Source: Saccopteryx bilineata
Taxonomy: Eukaryota > Chordata > Mammalia > Chiroptera > Emballonuridae
Direction: 5' to 3'
NCBI RefSeq assembly: GCF_036850765.1
Contig: NC_089493.1
Location: 15,873,632-15,937,631, forward strand
Length of the DNA: 64,000 bases
Positions 44,665 to 57,075 of the stretch are shown in pieces; positions within the stretch are counted from its first letter, which is position 1; the number at the start of each line of letters is the position of its first letter. The notes under the pieces were generated by a model, which ran no database searches, was not told the origin of the DNA, and worked only from the letters and a program-made list of their open reading frames with translations. A program made the translations under genes and the position numbers.

Positions 44665-45421
44665 ATGAGATACCACCTCACACCTGTTAGATTAGTTATT
44701 ATTAACAAGACAGGTAATAGCAAATGTTGGAGAGGTTGTGGAGAAAAAGGAACCCTCATACACTCTTGGTGGGAATGTTAAGTAGTACAACCCTTACGGA
44801 AGAAAGTATGGTGGTTCCTCAAAAAACTGAAAATAGAACTACCTTATGACCCAGCAATCCCTCTACTAGGTATATACCCCCAAAACTCAGAAACATTGAT
44901 ACGTAAAGACACATGCAGCCCCATGTTCATTGCAGCATTGTTCATAGTGGCCAGGACATGGAAACAACCAAAAAGCCTGTCAACAGATGACTGGATAAAG
45001 AAGATGTGGCACATATACACTATGGAATACTACTCAGCCATAAGAAATGATGACATCGGATCATTTACAGCAAAATGGTGGGAACTTGATAACATTATAC
45101 AAAATGAAATAAGTAAATCAGAAAAAACCAGGAACTGCATTATTCCATACGTAGGTGGGACATAAAAGTGAAACTAAGAGACATTGATAAGAGTATGGTG
45201 GTTATGGGGGAAGGGGGGAGAGGGAGAGGGAAAGGGGAGGAGGAGGGGCACAAAGAAAACTAGATAAAAGGTGACAGAGGACAATCTGACTTTGGGTGAT
45301 GGGTATGCAACATAATTGAACAACAAGATAACCTGGACTTGTTATCTTTGAATATATGTATCCTGATTTATTGATGTCACCCCATTAAAAAATAAAATTA
45401 TTAAAAAAATAAAAATAAAAT
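44665..45421 (+). mobile_element. 5'-truncated L1 (same kind as L1-A)
   Basis: The copy begins at the equivalent of position 8371 of L1-A, within the ORF2 C-terminus. It has a stop in place of one codon (TAA at about 44779), then the open frame 44896-45165 for the last 89 residues. The G-rich tract is at 45205-45247. It continues for about 170 nt beyond that tract to the true 3' end and an A-rich tail. The duplication ATCTGTTGTTTAA (44652-44664) returns as ATCTGCTGTTTAA (45422-45434). Confidence 0.93.
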
Positions 45422-45434
45422 ATCTGCTGTTTAA

Positions 45435-45909
45435 GCCATTAGTCTGCTTTAGACCAAAGCTATACATTTTGGTCGCTCTACCTGTGCAAGTCTACAACTT
45501 CATTTACATTGATATCTCCCAAGTGCTTATTGGTTTACTTCCTGATTTTCTTTCTTCTCAGATTTTTTCTCCTTTGGCTTTCTTTATCCATATCTTCTCT
45601 AAATTGTGGTCATACCTATCCCTGACCACCTGGACTGACTTCCTGAATTATTCTCACTTTGCCCTTTCTGTGAGTTGGGTCTCTAGTATACTTTAGAAAA
45701 GATTACCCCAATTGCTTATAATTAGGATATGATGGTTTACCGTTTATTTCATTTTAACTTTGGCAACCCGATAGTTTTTAAAAAGATCACAAGTGCATTT
45801 TTTCTATTCAATTGAATGTGCCACCTCTCTTCTCCTTCTTTAGGGCATTGAATGCTATTGACTTCTTCTACTCTTAGAATCATAGAATATCATATATGGG
45901 AGAATTAGA
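45435..45909. other. Unassigned sequence
   Basis: Ordinary AT-rich sequence; the 75-codon frame at 45469-45696 overlaps the duplication edge and looks like chance. Confidence 0.4.
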
Positions 45910-46063
45910 AAAAGTCATAGAAATTACATAATCAAAACTCTTATTTTACTTATAGAAAATAGAGCCCAGGGAACCAAAGTGGTTGGTCCAGATACACAAC
46001 TAGAAACTGGGATTAATCTAATGGTTCCTGATTCACATTAATACTCTTTCCACATTTTGCCAC
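45910..46063 (-). repeat. MIR-type fragment, reverse
   Basis: 'tatagaaaatagagcccagg' followed by 'gaaccaaagtggttggtcca' and 'cacaactagaaactgggatt' resembles the reversed MIR core. Confidence 0.5.
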
Positions 46064-46205
46064 ATTAAAAATATTATTGATTGATTTTTAGAGAGAAGCA
46101 AAGACAGAAAGAAACATTAATTTTGTTGTTCCACTTATTTGTGCTACCATTAGTTGATTCTTGTAGGTGCCTTGATGGAGGATCAAACCCATAATGCTGA
46201 TAGGA
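46064..46205 (-). mobile_element. Old bat-type SINE, reverse
   Basis: Reverse of the family at 9118: 'attgattgatttttagagag', 'gttgttccacttatttgtgc', 'gttgattcttgtaggtgcc' and 'gaggatcaaaccca'. Confidence 0.6.
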
Positions 46206-46448
46206 AGGACAAAGAAAAATCGCCTGGGTGTTTGTTATCTTTAAGGAACCCAAAAGCATACGAATTTCAGTATTTTCCTAATTTTTTTTTTTTTTGTGAT
46301 GGACACCAGAATCACTTGGTGTTTATTATTATATTTTGAGTTCAACTCCTCGTTAGAACAATATTAATTTTATCATTAACTTATTGCATTTCCTTCCCAT
46401 TTCTCTTCCAATTCCTGGTTACTTAGCTGCATCAAAAAATCACTTTTC

Positions 46449-46821
46449 GGCCCTGGCCATTGGCTCAGTGGTAGAGTGTCGGCCTGGTGTGCAGGGGTCC
46501 CGGGTTCGATTCCCAGCCAGGGCATAGAGGAGAAGCGCCCATCTGCTTCTACACCCCTCCCCCTCTCCTTCCTCTCTGTCTCTCTCTTCCCCTCCCACAG
46601 CCGAGGCTCCATTGGAGCAAAGATGGCCCCGGCGCTGGGGATGGCTCCTTGGCCTCTGCCCCAGGCTGGTCGCAACAGAGCAACGCCCAGGAGGGGCAGA
46701 GCATCGCCCCCTGGTGGGCAGAGCGTCGCCCCCTGGGGGGCGTGCCAGGTGGATCCCGGTCGGGCGCATGCGGGAGTCCGACTGTCTCTCCCCGTTTCCA
46801 GCTTCAGAAAAATACAAAAAA
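46449..46821 (+). mobile_element. Young tRNA-derived SINE ('ggccctggcc' family), forward
   Basis: The cleanest forward copy: head 'ggccctggccattggctcag', A-box-like 'ggctcagtggtagagtg', B-box-like 'gggttcgattcccag', C/T body, and the 'tccattggagcaaagatggc' segment. Its tail is 'gaaaaatacaaaaa'. The duplication AAAAAATCACTTTTC is exact at 46434-46448 and 46822-46836. Other frames in and around it are SINE-derived. Confidence 0.92.
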
Positions 46822-46836
46822 AAAAAATCACTTTTC

Positions 46837-47604
46837 ATCAACATTGTTTAATTAAATTTTATTTTATGACCACCGACTGTGCACCTTTCCCTTGGCCAGA
46901 AGTCTTACCTTTGTGTCTATCACTGGAATGTCAGAATGGAATGTGGATGACAGGTGACATGTCTTCACTTCTAATGATAAAGGAGCTCAAATGCTCTGTA
47001 CTCCTAATGGTAAACCTAGTCCTTAGTACTAGTTATTAAGGACAGCCCCTTTTCTGAAGGTAAGGCAACAAAATATTTAATAATGCATTTACTATGGCCC
47101 TGGCTATCAGACCAAAAGCAGAAAAGAGTTAAGCATTTTTTTTCAATCATTCATTAAAATAAAAGTAGCATCCTGGGGCTATAGCCACATGGGGAGCCAT
47201 TGCCACGTTCTGTTTATTTTTAGCTGTTGTCAGTTGTACATGAAAAAGGCCCTGGTGTGCAGTTTCATCCTGCTGACATTTCCGCTAGGTAATTTACCTT
47301 TTGCTTCACACTTCCTGGATAACTCTCCAGTTATTTTGTGAAATAAACAATAGGTGTCTTTGCTTCAGTGAACTGTTGCTTGTACTTAATGACCTGCTCC
47401 AACCAGATACAGTCTCCTCATTTCTGTAAAAAATAGATGTTATTACTAATACCCCTTTGCTTAGCAATTGCTCATCAATGCTCTGTTTGCTTTAACTGTG
47501 GGGTAATTCTGTGAGTTGGTTTCTCTGATTCTTTCACTTTTTAGTGAATGGCAGACACCACATCTGGAGGTTTTTGATGGAGTCAGTATAGCACCGGTGA
47601 TGCG
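46837..47604. other. Unassigned unique sequence
   Basis: No repeat identified. AT-rich, unremarkable. Confidence 0.35.
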
Positions 47605-47838
47605 TTCAAGGGGTGCAGAGTAGGACAGTCCACATTTCAATTGTAGCTCCACCATCTGGCAGATTTATGATCGTGAATTTACCTTCTCTAAGTCTCAGTT
47701 TCTCTACTAGAAAATGAGAAAAATAGTTATAGCTCCTGAGTTGGAATGGGAGGGATTAAATGAAATAATTAAGTAAAAGACTTGGCAAGGTACTGATGCC
47801 TAATAAATACTAAGTATTTGTTATTTTCAAAATTATTA
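47605..47838 (+). repeat. MIR ancient SINE, forward
   Basis: 'ggtgcagagtaggacagtcc', 'tttcaattgtagctccacca', 'tctaagtctcagtttctcta', 'gggattaaatgaaataatta' and 'gcctaataaatactaagtat' follow MIR from core to tail. L1-B inserted next to its 3' end. Confidence 0.75.
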
Positions 47839-47854
47839 ATAAAGAGAGAGAGAG

Positions 47855-48764
47855 AAGATGGCAGCGGAGTAGGCGGATGCACAGACACCCAGCTCTCAAC
47901 ATCAAACTGGAATACAAATCAATTTAGAAAAAATCAGCATGAAAAACCAACACTGAACTGCAAGAACAGCTCTCAAAAACCAAGGAGCAAAGAGGAAGCC
48001 ACAATAATCCTGGTAAGGAGTGCCTGAATCTCCTCTGCTTACAGGAAGGGAAGGAGGGGGGTGAGGCTGAGAGCCCAGAGAGGATTTCACAGAGGAAAAA
48101 GAGCAGAAACTACTGCTCACAGCCACTTACCTGGCGACCAGGGAGCAAGGTGGGTTGAAAAGACCAGCTTATCTCCCAAGTGGAAAAGACAGGGAGAGGG
48201 ACAGACTGTGAGGGGCTAAGGTATGCAAGAAACAAAATAAAAAAGCTGACTCATTCGTGCTGGAGGCGGCCATAGCTGGGGGAGGGACTGAACCTTTCAC
48301 AAAACAGAGCTGAAGTGCTTCCGGATCAGAGATCTCCGGACATCTATCCAGCTCCAATCAGCACAACAAGACACAGCTGAAAACAAGAAGTGGGGAGGAG
48401 GGGCAGTAACTCAGGTCTCCATGGAGATCTGAGATACACCTCCCCCTACTGAAGCTGAGAGAAAAAACCCTGCCCCCAGTGAGATTAGTTGGAGGAAGAG
48501 ACCTTCAGCGTCTCAGGTTACACCCACAGCATTCCTGGATACAGTTTCAAGGAAGCACCCTGCTGAGATCAGTTAACAAGACTATCACCTGTTAAGAAAA
48601 CAAACAAATCAAGACTTCAAAGCTGCCCAAATCCGAAAAGTGGATTACAAATAATAGCTGATACCAACCCACGAAGACCTAAAAATAACACAACTGAAAA
48701 CTGGAGGCAGACAACACCAAGCCTAGACTCAATCAACTCTACAAATAAAAAAAAAAAGAAGAAG
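47855..48764 (+). promoter_or_regulatory. L1-B 5' UTR
   Basis: About 910 bp, moderately GC-rich, without the monomers, CRE or pyrimidine tract of L1-A. A YY1-like AAGATGGCAGC (47855-47865) is at the 5' end. Confidence 0.65.
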
Positions 48765-49656
48765 ATGAGAAAACAAAGGAGTGCAATCCAAATGAAACCA
48801 CAAGAGACACTTTCGAGAGATGAACTGAGTGATATGGAAATAATCAAACTTCCAGATGCGGAGTTCAAAATAATGATTGTAAGGATGCTTAGGGATCTTA
48901 GAACAACAATGGAGGGGGAGTTTGAAAACCTAAATAAAGAAATAGCAAGTATAAAAAAGAATCAGTTGGAGACGACAAATACAATATCAGAAATAAAGAC
49001 CACAATGGAAGGAATTAAAAACAGGATAGATAGAGCAGAGGATCGAATCAGCGAGTTAGAAGACAACTGGAATGAAGGCATGAAAGCAGAGAAGAAAAGA
49101 GAAAAAAGACTCAAAAAGTCAGAGGAAACTCTTAGAGAGCTCTGTGACAACATGAAGAGAAATAACATCCGCATCATAGGGGTTCCTGAAGAAGAAGAAA
49201 AAGAACAAGGGATAGACTTTGTTCAATCATATTATAGCTGAAAACTTCCCTAAATTAATGCAAGAGAAACTCTCACAAATCCAAGAAGCACAGAGGACTC
49301 CATTAAAGAGAAACCCAAAGAAACCTACACCAAGACACATCATAATTAAAATACCAAAGCTAAGCGATAAAGAGAAAATATCAAAAGCTGCAAGAGAAAA
49401 AAAAGTTATCACCTACAAAGGAACCCCCATAAGGATGACATATGACTTCTCAAAAGAAACACTTGAGGCCAGAAGGGAATGGCAAGAAATATTCAAAGTA
49501 ATGCAGAACAAGAACCTACAACCAAGACTACTTTATCCAGCAAGGCTATCGTTTAAAATTGAAGGAGAAATAAAAAGCTTCCCAGACAAAAAACAACTCA
49601 AGGAATTCATTACAACCAAACCAATGCTGCAGGAAATATTAAGGGGCCTGGTGTAA
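48765..49656 (+). pseudogene. L1 ORF1, frameshifted
   Basis: Two frames, 48765-49241 and about 49219-49656, cover the protein. The first gives the N-terminus, the coiled coil and NIRIIGVPEEEE. The second, in the next frame, carries the rest of the RRM and the C-terminal domain (TYKGTPIRMTYDFSKETLEA and PRLLYPARLSF). The frame change lies near 49220. It aligns with ORF1 of L1-A but without the long N-terminal extra charged stretch. It cannot make a full ORF1p. Confidence 0.9.
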
Positions 49657-49723
49657 ACAGATAAAGTGGGAAAAGAATACAGAAAAAAGAAAAAGAAAAA
49701 GGAATACACCTTTAAAGAAGAAA

Positions 49724-52700
49724 ATGGCAATAAACAACTACATATCAATAATAACCTTAAATGTAAATGGATTAAATGATCCAATCAAAAGACATAGGGT
49801 AGCTGCATGGATAAGAAAACAGGACCCATACATATGTTGTCTACAAGAGACACACCTTAGAACAAAAGACACACACAGATTGAAGGTAAAAGGATGGAAA
49901 AAAATGTTTCATGCAAATGGAAATGAAAAAAAAGCTGGGGTAGCAATACTTATATCAGACAAATTGGACTTTAAAACAAAGGATATAGTAAGAGATAAAG
50001 AAGGCCACTACATAATGATAAAGGGAGTAATCCAACAGGAAGATATAACTATTATAAATATCTATGCACCTAATATAGGAGCACCCAAATATATAAAACA
50101 GACTTTGATGGATTTAAAGGGCGAGATCAACAGCAATACTATAATAGTAGGGGATTTCAATACCCCACTAACATCACTAGATAGATCCTCAAGAAAGAAA
50201 ATTAACAAAGAAACAGCAGACTTATTGGAAACACTAGATCAACTCGATTTAATAGATATCTTCAGAACCTTTCACCCTAAAACAGCAGAATATACATTCT
50301 TTTCAAGTGCTCATGGTACATTCTCTAGGATAGACCACATGTTAGGGCACAAAAGTGCTCTCAACAAATTTAAGAAGACTGAAATCATATCAAGCACTTT
50401 CTCCGATCACAACGGCATGAAACTAGAAATGAATCACAGCAGAAAAGCTCAAAAATTCTCAAACACATGGAAACTAAATAGCGGGGTGTTAAATAATGAA
50501 TGGATTAAGAATGAGATCAAAGAAGAAATAAAGAAATTCCTAGAAACGAATGACAATGAGCATACAACAACTCAAAATTTATGGGACACAGCGAAAGCAG
50601 TGCTGAGAGGGAAGTTCATAGCATTACAGGCACACTTTCAGAAGCTAGAAAAAGCTCAAATAAACATCTTAACCCTGCATCTAAAAGAATTAGAAAAAGA
50701 ACAGCAAGTAAAGCCCAAATGTAGTAGAAGGAAAGAAATAATAAAGATCAGAGCAGAAATAAATGACATAGAGGCTAAAGAAACAATACAGAAGATCAAT
50801 GAAACTAGGAGCTGGTTCTTTGAAAAGGTAAACAAGATTGATGCACCTTTAAGTAGACTCACCAAGAAAAAGAGAGAGAGGACTCAAATAAATAAAATTA
50901 GAAATGAGAGAGGAGAAATAACAACTGACACAACAGAAATACAAAATATTGTAAGAAAATACTATGAAGAACTGTATGCCAAAAAACTAGACAACCTAGA
51001 TGAAATGGACAAATTCCTTGAAACGTACAATCTTCCAAAAATCAATCTGGAAGAATCAGAAAACTTAAACAGACCAATTACACCAAAGGAGATCGAAACA
51101 GTTATCAAAAAACTCCCAACAAAGAAAAGTCCGGGGCCCGATGGCTTCACAACGGAATTCTACCAAATATTCAAAGAAGAACTAACTCCTATCCTTCTCA
51201 AACTATTTCAAAAAATTCAAGAGGAAGGAAGACTTCCAAACTCCTTTTATGAGGCGAGCATAATTCTGATTCCAAAACCAGGCAAGACCACACAAAGAAA
51301 GAAAATTATAGGCCAATATCTCTGATGAATATAGATGCTAAAATCCTCAACAAAATATTAGCAAACCGGATCCAACAATATATGGAAAAAATCATACACC
51401 ATGATCAAGTGGGATTTATTCTGGGGAGGCAAGGCTGGTACAATATTCGTAAATCAATCAATGTGATTCATCACATAAACAAAAAGAAGGAGAAAAACCA
51501 TATGATAATTTCAATAGATGCAGAAAAAGCATTTGATAAAATCCAGCACCCATTCATGATCAAAACTCTCAGCTAAGTGGGAATACAGGGAACATACCTC
51601 AACATGATAAAAGCCATCTCTGAGAAACCCACAGCCAACATCATACTCAATGGGCAAAAATTAAAAGCAATACCCTTAAGATCAGGAACAAGGCAGGGGT
51701 GCCCCCTTTCACCACTCTTATTTAACATAGTCCTGGAAGTCCTAGCCACAGCAATCAGACAAGAAGAAGAAATAAAAGGCATTCAAGTTGGAAAAGAAGA
51801 AGTAAAACTATCATTATTTGCAGATGATATGATATTGTATATAGAAAACCCTAAAGTCTCAGTCAAAAAATTACTGGACCTGATAAATAAATTCAGCAAA
51901 GTGGCAGGATATAAAATCAATACTCAGAAATCAGAAGCATTTTTATACAGCAACAATGAACAGTCAGAAAGAGAAATTAAGGAAACAATCCCCTTCACAA
52001 TTACAACCAAAAAAATAAAGTACCTAGGAGTAAACTTAACCAAGGAGACTAAAGACTTGTACTCGGAAAATTACAAAACATTGATAAAAGAAATCAAGGA
52101 AGATACTAACAAGTGGAAGCATATACCGTGCTCATGGTTAGGAAGAATAAACATCATTAAAATGTCTATATTACCCAAAGCAATTTATAAATTCAATGCA
52201 ATACCAATTAAAATACCAATGACTTACTTCAAAGATATAGAACACATATTCCAAAAATTTATATGGAACCAAAAAAGGACACGAATAGCCTCAGCAATCT
52301 TAAAAAAGAAGAATAAAGTGGGAGGTATCACACTTCCTGATATCAAGTTATACTACAAGGCCATTGTACTCAAAACAGCCTGGTACTGGCATAAGAACAG
52401 GCATATAGATCAATGGAATAGAACAGAGAACCCAGAAATAAACCCACAGTTCTATGGACAACTGATATTTGACAAAGGAGGTAAGGAAATACAATGGAGT
52501 AAAGACAGCCTCTTTAACAAATGGTGTTGGGAAAATTGGACAGCTACCTGCAAAAAAATGAAACTAGATCACCAGCTTACACCACTCACAAAAATAAACT
52601 CAAAATGGATAAAAGACTTGAATGTAGGCCGTGAAACCATAAGCATCTTAGAAGAAAACATAGGCAGGAAGCTCTCCGACATCTCTCGGAGCAATATATT

Positions 52701-53513
52701 TGCTGATTTATCTCCACGGGGAAGTGAAATAAAAGACAGGATAAACAAATGGGACTATATCAAACTAAAAAGCTTTTGCACAGCTAAAGACAACAAGAAC
52801 AGAATAAAAAGACAAACTACACAATGGGAGAACATATTTGACAATACGTCTGATAAGGGGTTAATAACCAAAATTTATAAAGAACTTGTAAAACTCAACA
52901 CCAGGAAGACAAACAACCCAATCCAAAAATGGGCAAAAGAGATGAATAGACACTTCTCCAAAGAGGACATACAGATGGCCAATAGGCATATGAAAAAATG
53001 CTCAACATCACTAATCATTAGAGAAATGCAAATTAAAACCACAATGAGATATCACCTTACACCAGTCAGAATGGCGCTTATCAACAAAACACAGAATAAG
53101 TGCTGGCGAGGATGTGGAGAAAAGGGGACCCTCCTGCACTGCTGGTGGGAATGCAGACTGGTGCAGCCACTGTGGAAAACAGTATGGAGATTCCTCAAAA
53201 ACTGAAAATCGAACCGCCTTTTGACCCAGCTATCCCACTTTTAGGAATATACCCTAAGGACACCATAGAACGGCTCGAAAAGGAGAAATGCACCCGCATG
53301 TTTGTGGCAGCATTGTTCACAATAGCGAAGATCTGGAAACAGCCCAAGTGTCCGTCAGAGGACGAGTGGATTAAAAAACTTTGGTACATATATACTATGG
53401 AATACTACTCAGCCATAAGAAATGATGACATCGGATCATTTACAATAGCATGGATGGACCTTGATAACATTATACGGAGTGAAATAAGTAAATCAGAAAA
53501 AAAACTGAGATGA
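49724..53513 (+). pseudogene. L1 ORF2, frameshifted and stopped
   Basis: The endonuclease domain looks intact, with [26 protein letters not shown] (catalytic D and N both present) and FSDHN. The ORF breaks three times. A 1-bp loss near 51287 follows ILIPKPGKT. An in-frame TAA at 51574 replaces a lysine codon after IKTLS. A loss of one A near 53197 shifts the end into 53100-53513. The reverse transcriptase motifs [15 protein letters not shown] and [10 protein letters not shown] (51682 onward) and the zinc-knuckle-like [18 protein letters not shown] (53101 onward) remain. The C-terminus differs at its last residues from L1-A. Confidence 0.92.
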
Positions 53514-53803
53514 ATCCATACATAGAAGGGACATAAAAATGAGACTCAGAGACATGAACAAGAATGTGATGGCAACAGGGGCGGGGGGGTTGGGGAAGGG
53601 GGAGGGGGTGAAGAAGGAGAGAGGGGTTAGGAGAGGGGAGGGGCACAAAGAAAACCAGATAGAAGGTGACAGAAGACAATTTAACTTTGCGGGAGGGGTA
53701 TACAGCACAATCAAATGTCAAAATAATCTAGAGATATTTTCTCTCAACATAAGTACCCTGATTTATCAATGTCACTGCATTAAATTTAATAATAAAAAAA
53801 AAA
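53514..53803 (+). repeat. L1-B 3' UTR with G tract and tail
   Basis: G-rich tract 53578-53643, then about 140 nt of AT-rich 3' end ('gatttatcaatgtcactgca') and an A-rich tail. The end sequence is homologous to that of the truncated L1 at 44665 but is missing in L1-A. Confidence 0.85.
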
Positions 53804-53834
53804 GTAGTAAGTAATGTTACAAGAAGGGCACTTC

Positions 53835-54035
53835 ACACAGTTTCACATCCCTTATTGCAATACTCATAACAACCCTATGAGAGATAAGGTGGTTTTTGGG
53901 TTTTTTAAATAGATGGATAAACTGAGACTCAGGTGTGATTAAATTTTGTTCCTCAATTGATACATCTACAAAGTGACAGCATTCAGTCTAAGACTTCACT
54001 TCTTGATCTCACATGTTATGCTTTCTACTGTAGTT
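53835..54035 (-). repeat. MIR-type fragment, reverse
   Basis: 'gataaactgagactcaggtg' and 'cataacaaccctatgagaga' are the reversed MIR core, on the strand opposite to the MIR on the left of L1-B. Confidence 0.6.
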
Positions 54036-54254
54036 ATTTAAAATAATATGTAACTAGAATAAATTATCTATGATTCAAAAAAAATTATTAATAATAAATA
54101 GTAGCAATTTCAATCTTTGTAATGGGTGATACTGTGCTCCAGTTTGGGGATTCTGCCATACACATACGCTGGCAACCTCAGTCATTTCCTTCTACAAAGC
54201 TGTTACTGTTTAAAATTGAAGGGAAGAAAAGTTAGAAGTTTGTCTGATGTGCAT

Positions 54255-55655
54255 GTATGTATATTTAATTTTTTTCAGTTGAGTATAATATACATCTGTA
54301 ATGTTGAAGAAGTCATCAGTAAAGAGCTCAATGGATTTTCAAAAAGTAGACATATCTGTATAACCATCACCCTCATCAAGGACTCTAACTTTAACAGCAC
54401 CTAAAAAGACCTTTATGTTCCTACCTAATCACTGATCCTCCCTAAATATCATCACTATCCTAACTTCTAGCACCATATATTATATTTGCTGACTTTTGGA
54501 TGGTACACAAACTAGAATCATATGCAGTACACATTATATTGTTTATTTCTATTTTTATTCAGATTATAAATGAGATTCATCTATGCTGCTGTGTGAGGCA
54601 ACAGCTTAATTCATTGCTTTATAGCACTCTTTTCTATCACTTATTCAAATAACACTGATGGGCATTTGCAGTCTTTTCACATTCTATTTCAGGTAATGTC
54701 TTTTGAACATTTTGTACCACTTTTTTGTAAACATGTGCTCATATTTCAGTCCAGTATCTGACTAGGAATAAAAAAACAGTGAGTATACAACAGCAGTGGA
54801 CATTCCCAAACCTTTCTATAGTGGTGGTACCAGTTGATTCTTTTATTAGCAATGCATAAAATTTCCTTTGGTCCACGAGGTTGTCCACACTAAATGTTAT
54901 TAGTCATTTTCATTTTAACCATTTCTATAGATTATTTTATTGTAGTTTACTTTGCATTTGTTTATGTCATAAATAAGTTATATTATTTTTGACATGTTTA
55001 TTGACATGAAAATTTGGGTATCTTTGTTTATTGAATTGTATGATTGAGTTTCTAGGCCATTATAAAAATTACATTATCATTTTTTTCCTTTTGTATCTGC
55101 AAGAGTTTCTTATTTACTCCTTATACGAGCCCTATTTGATTTATTATTGCATACCACTTTGAGGCTTGCCTTTTTTAAAACTATCTTATTGATAATTCTT
55201 GTTATATGGAAGCACTTAATTTGAACAAACTAGTTTATCTATCTTTTCATTTTTGTTAGTATATTTGTGACATATTTAAAAAATATTTCTTACCTCAAGG
55301 CTATAAAAGAGTTTTTTTTTATTTTTTCACATTTAGATTCATAATTCATTGGCATTGATTTTTTTGTGTCTCTTGAGAGGGAGGGGAAAATGTAATATTT
55401 TTTTCTATATAGATATCCAATTAACCAACATCATATATCATTTATTACAAAACAGTTCTTTCCCCATAGCTCTAAAGTTCCTTCTTTTATTATTTTTTTT
55501 GCATATAGCAATTCCTTGTATATGAAAGGAATATTTCTTGATATATGTCTATCCTTACCCAAATATCACACTGTTTTAATTAGTAATCTTTACAAGTTTT
55601 GCTATTGAATAAGTGAGTCCTAGCACATTTTTCTTTTAAAAGATTATCTTAACTC
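54255..55655 (-). repeat. Ancient L1M 3' UTR, reverse
   Basis: It contains 'gagtataatatacatctgta', 'gagattcatctatgctgctg', 'gatgggcatttgcagtcttt', 'gtatcttgcaagagtt'-type text, 'atatagatatccaattaacc' and 'tctatccttacccaaatatc', the reversed landmarks of old mammalian L1 3' UTRs. At about 1.4 kb it is the longest ancient repeat of the window. Confidence 0.7.
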
Positions 55656-56010
55656 TCTGCCTGTTTGCATTGCATATATAGAGATATTTAAGTTTATATA
55701 TTATGAAAACTTTCAAGCATATGCAAAATTTTAAAATTGTATCATGAACTCCCACATAGCTATAACCCACCCTGCTTTAGCAGCTATGAACTTACAGTCA
55801 TTCTTGTTGCAGTTACACTCCATCTGTTCTCCACCACCACCAGGTTATTTAGAAGTGAATTTCATCTGTAAATACTTTCATGTGTATCTCTAAGATACAA
55901 TGAACCTTTTTTCACATATATCTACAAAAGTATATTATACCTAAAAATTTACTTAATACTACCAAATATTTAGTTAATGTTCAAATTTACTTGGTTTTAT
56001 CATGATTAAA
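55656..56010. repeat. Ancient LINE remnant (L1M-like)
   Basis: 'aactcccacatagctataac', 'tctgtaaatactttcatgtg' and 'gtatctctaagatacaatga' match a known old LINE pattern ('atgaacccccatgtaccc'). Strand not fixed. Confidence 0.5.
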
Positions 56011-56020
56011 AAAAATATTA

Positions 56021-56376
56021 GGCCCTGGCTGGTTTGCTCAATAGTAGAATGTCAACTTGGAGTATGGATGTCCTAGGTTCGATTCCTGGTCAGGGCACTC
56101 AGGAGAAATGCCCATCTGCTTCTTCACCTCTCCACCTCTTGGTTTTTTATCTCTCCCCCTGCCCTGCAGCTATGGCTTAATTGGAGTGAGTTGGCCCCAG
56201 GGCGCTGCAGATGGTTCCATGTCCTTGCCTGAGGTTCTAAGAAGAGCTTGGTTGCTGAGCAACGAAGCAACGCCCCAGATGGGCAGAGCATCACCCCCTC
56301 ATAGGCTTATTTGGGTAGATCCCAATCAGGACACACATGGGAGTTTGTCTTTCTGCTTCCCTTCCTTTCACTGAAT
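56021..56376 (+). mobile_element. Diverged tRNA-derived SINE ('ggccctggcc' family), forward
   Basis: Head 'ggccctggctggtttgctca' and B-box-like 'aggttcgattcctgg' remain, but the body is diverged from the copy at 46449. The flanks TAAAAAAAATATTA and TAAAAAAAAATAGTA resemble a degraded duplication. Confidence 0.82.
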
Positions 56377-56539
56377 TAAAAAAAAATAGTATGTTTGAAT
56401 TAATATCTAATAATTTTTATCTATTACAGTTTGTTGATGTGTCTTAAGTTACTTTTAAATGACAGGTTCCCCTACATCAACTTTTTTGCCTGCATTTACT
56501 TAATGGAGAAATTTTGTTATTTTTAAACTTTGGAGTTTT

Positions 56540-57075
56540 TGACTTTCTCAAAATTTTTAAAATAATTTTAAAATAATTTTAGATTTACAAGAAAGTTACA
56601 AAAGGAACTTAAGAAATTCCTGCATACTCTTCACCTAGATTCCACAAATAGAGACATTGTTCACACTACCTTGATTATTCTTTTATTCTTTCTTAGTTCT
56701 TTTTCTCCAAATAATCTTCTTTTGAAACTTTTAAAAGTAAATTGCAGACATGATTCTTTTATACTCAAAATACTATGTCAATGTGTATATTTCCATACAC
56801 CACAGAATGATGATCACATTCAGGAACTTATCATTGGTGCAATGCTATTATTTCATTGACATACTTTATTGCAGTTTCACCAAGTTCCTTACTAATATTG
56901 TATCTGTACTAAAATCTAATTCATGAGGATGCAGTGAGTTTAGTTGTCATGTCTCTTTAGTCTCTTTTAATCCGAAACAAATCCTCAGGTTTTCTCGGTC
57001 TTTCATGCTCTTAATACTTTTAAAGAATACTGATCAGTATGAAGAGCTATGACATGTTTGAGGTTTTATAATGTA
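56540..57075. repeat. Ancient L1M-like remnant
   Basis: 'gttgtcatgtctctttagtc', 'ttttaatccgaaacaaatcc' and 'gtctttcatgctcttaatac' are a familiar old LINE text. Strand not decided. Confidence 0.5.

Larger units (their letters stand above)
47855..53803 (+). mobile_element. Full-length-like LINE-1 (L1-B), decayed
   Basis: About 5.95 kb. It begins at AAGATGGCAGCGGAG, which resembles the YY1-type 5' end of many L1s, preceded by (GA)n. It contains a 0.9-kb 5' UTR, a frameshifted ORF1, a 67-bp spacer, a disrupted ORF2 and a 3' UTR with a G-rich tract (53578-53643), ending in an A-rich tail at 53803. No convincing target duplication was seen on the flanks. The element has a different 5' UTR from L1-A, so it represents another L1 lineage or stage. 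It has more lesions and is probably older. Confidence 0.92.

Noticed and set aside
46440..47039. Long frames up to 187 codons on both strands
   Set aside because: They run through the GC-rich SINE at 46449-46821, which is poor in stops.
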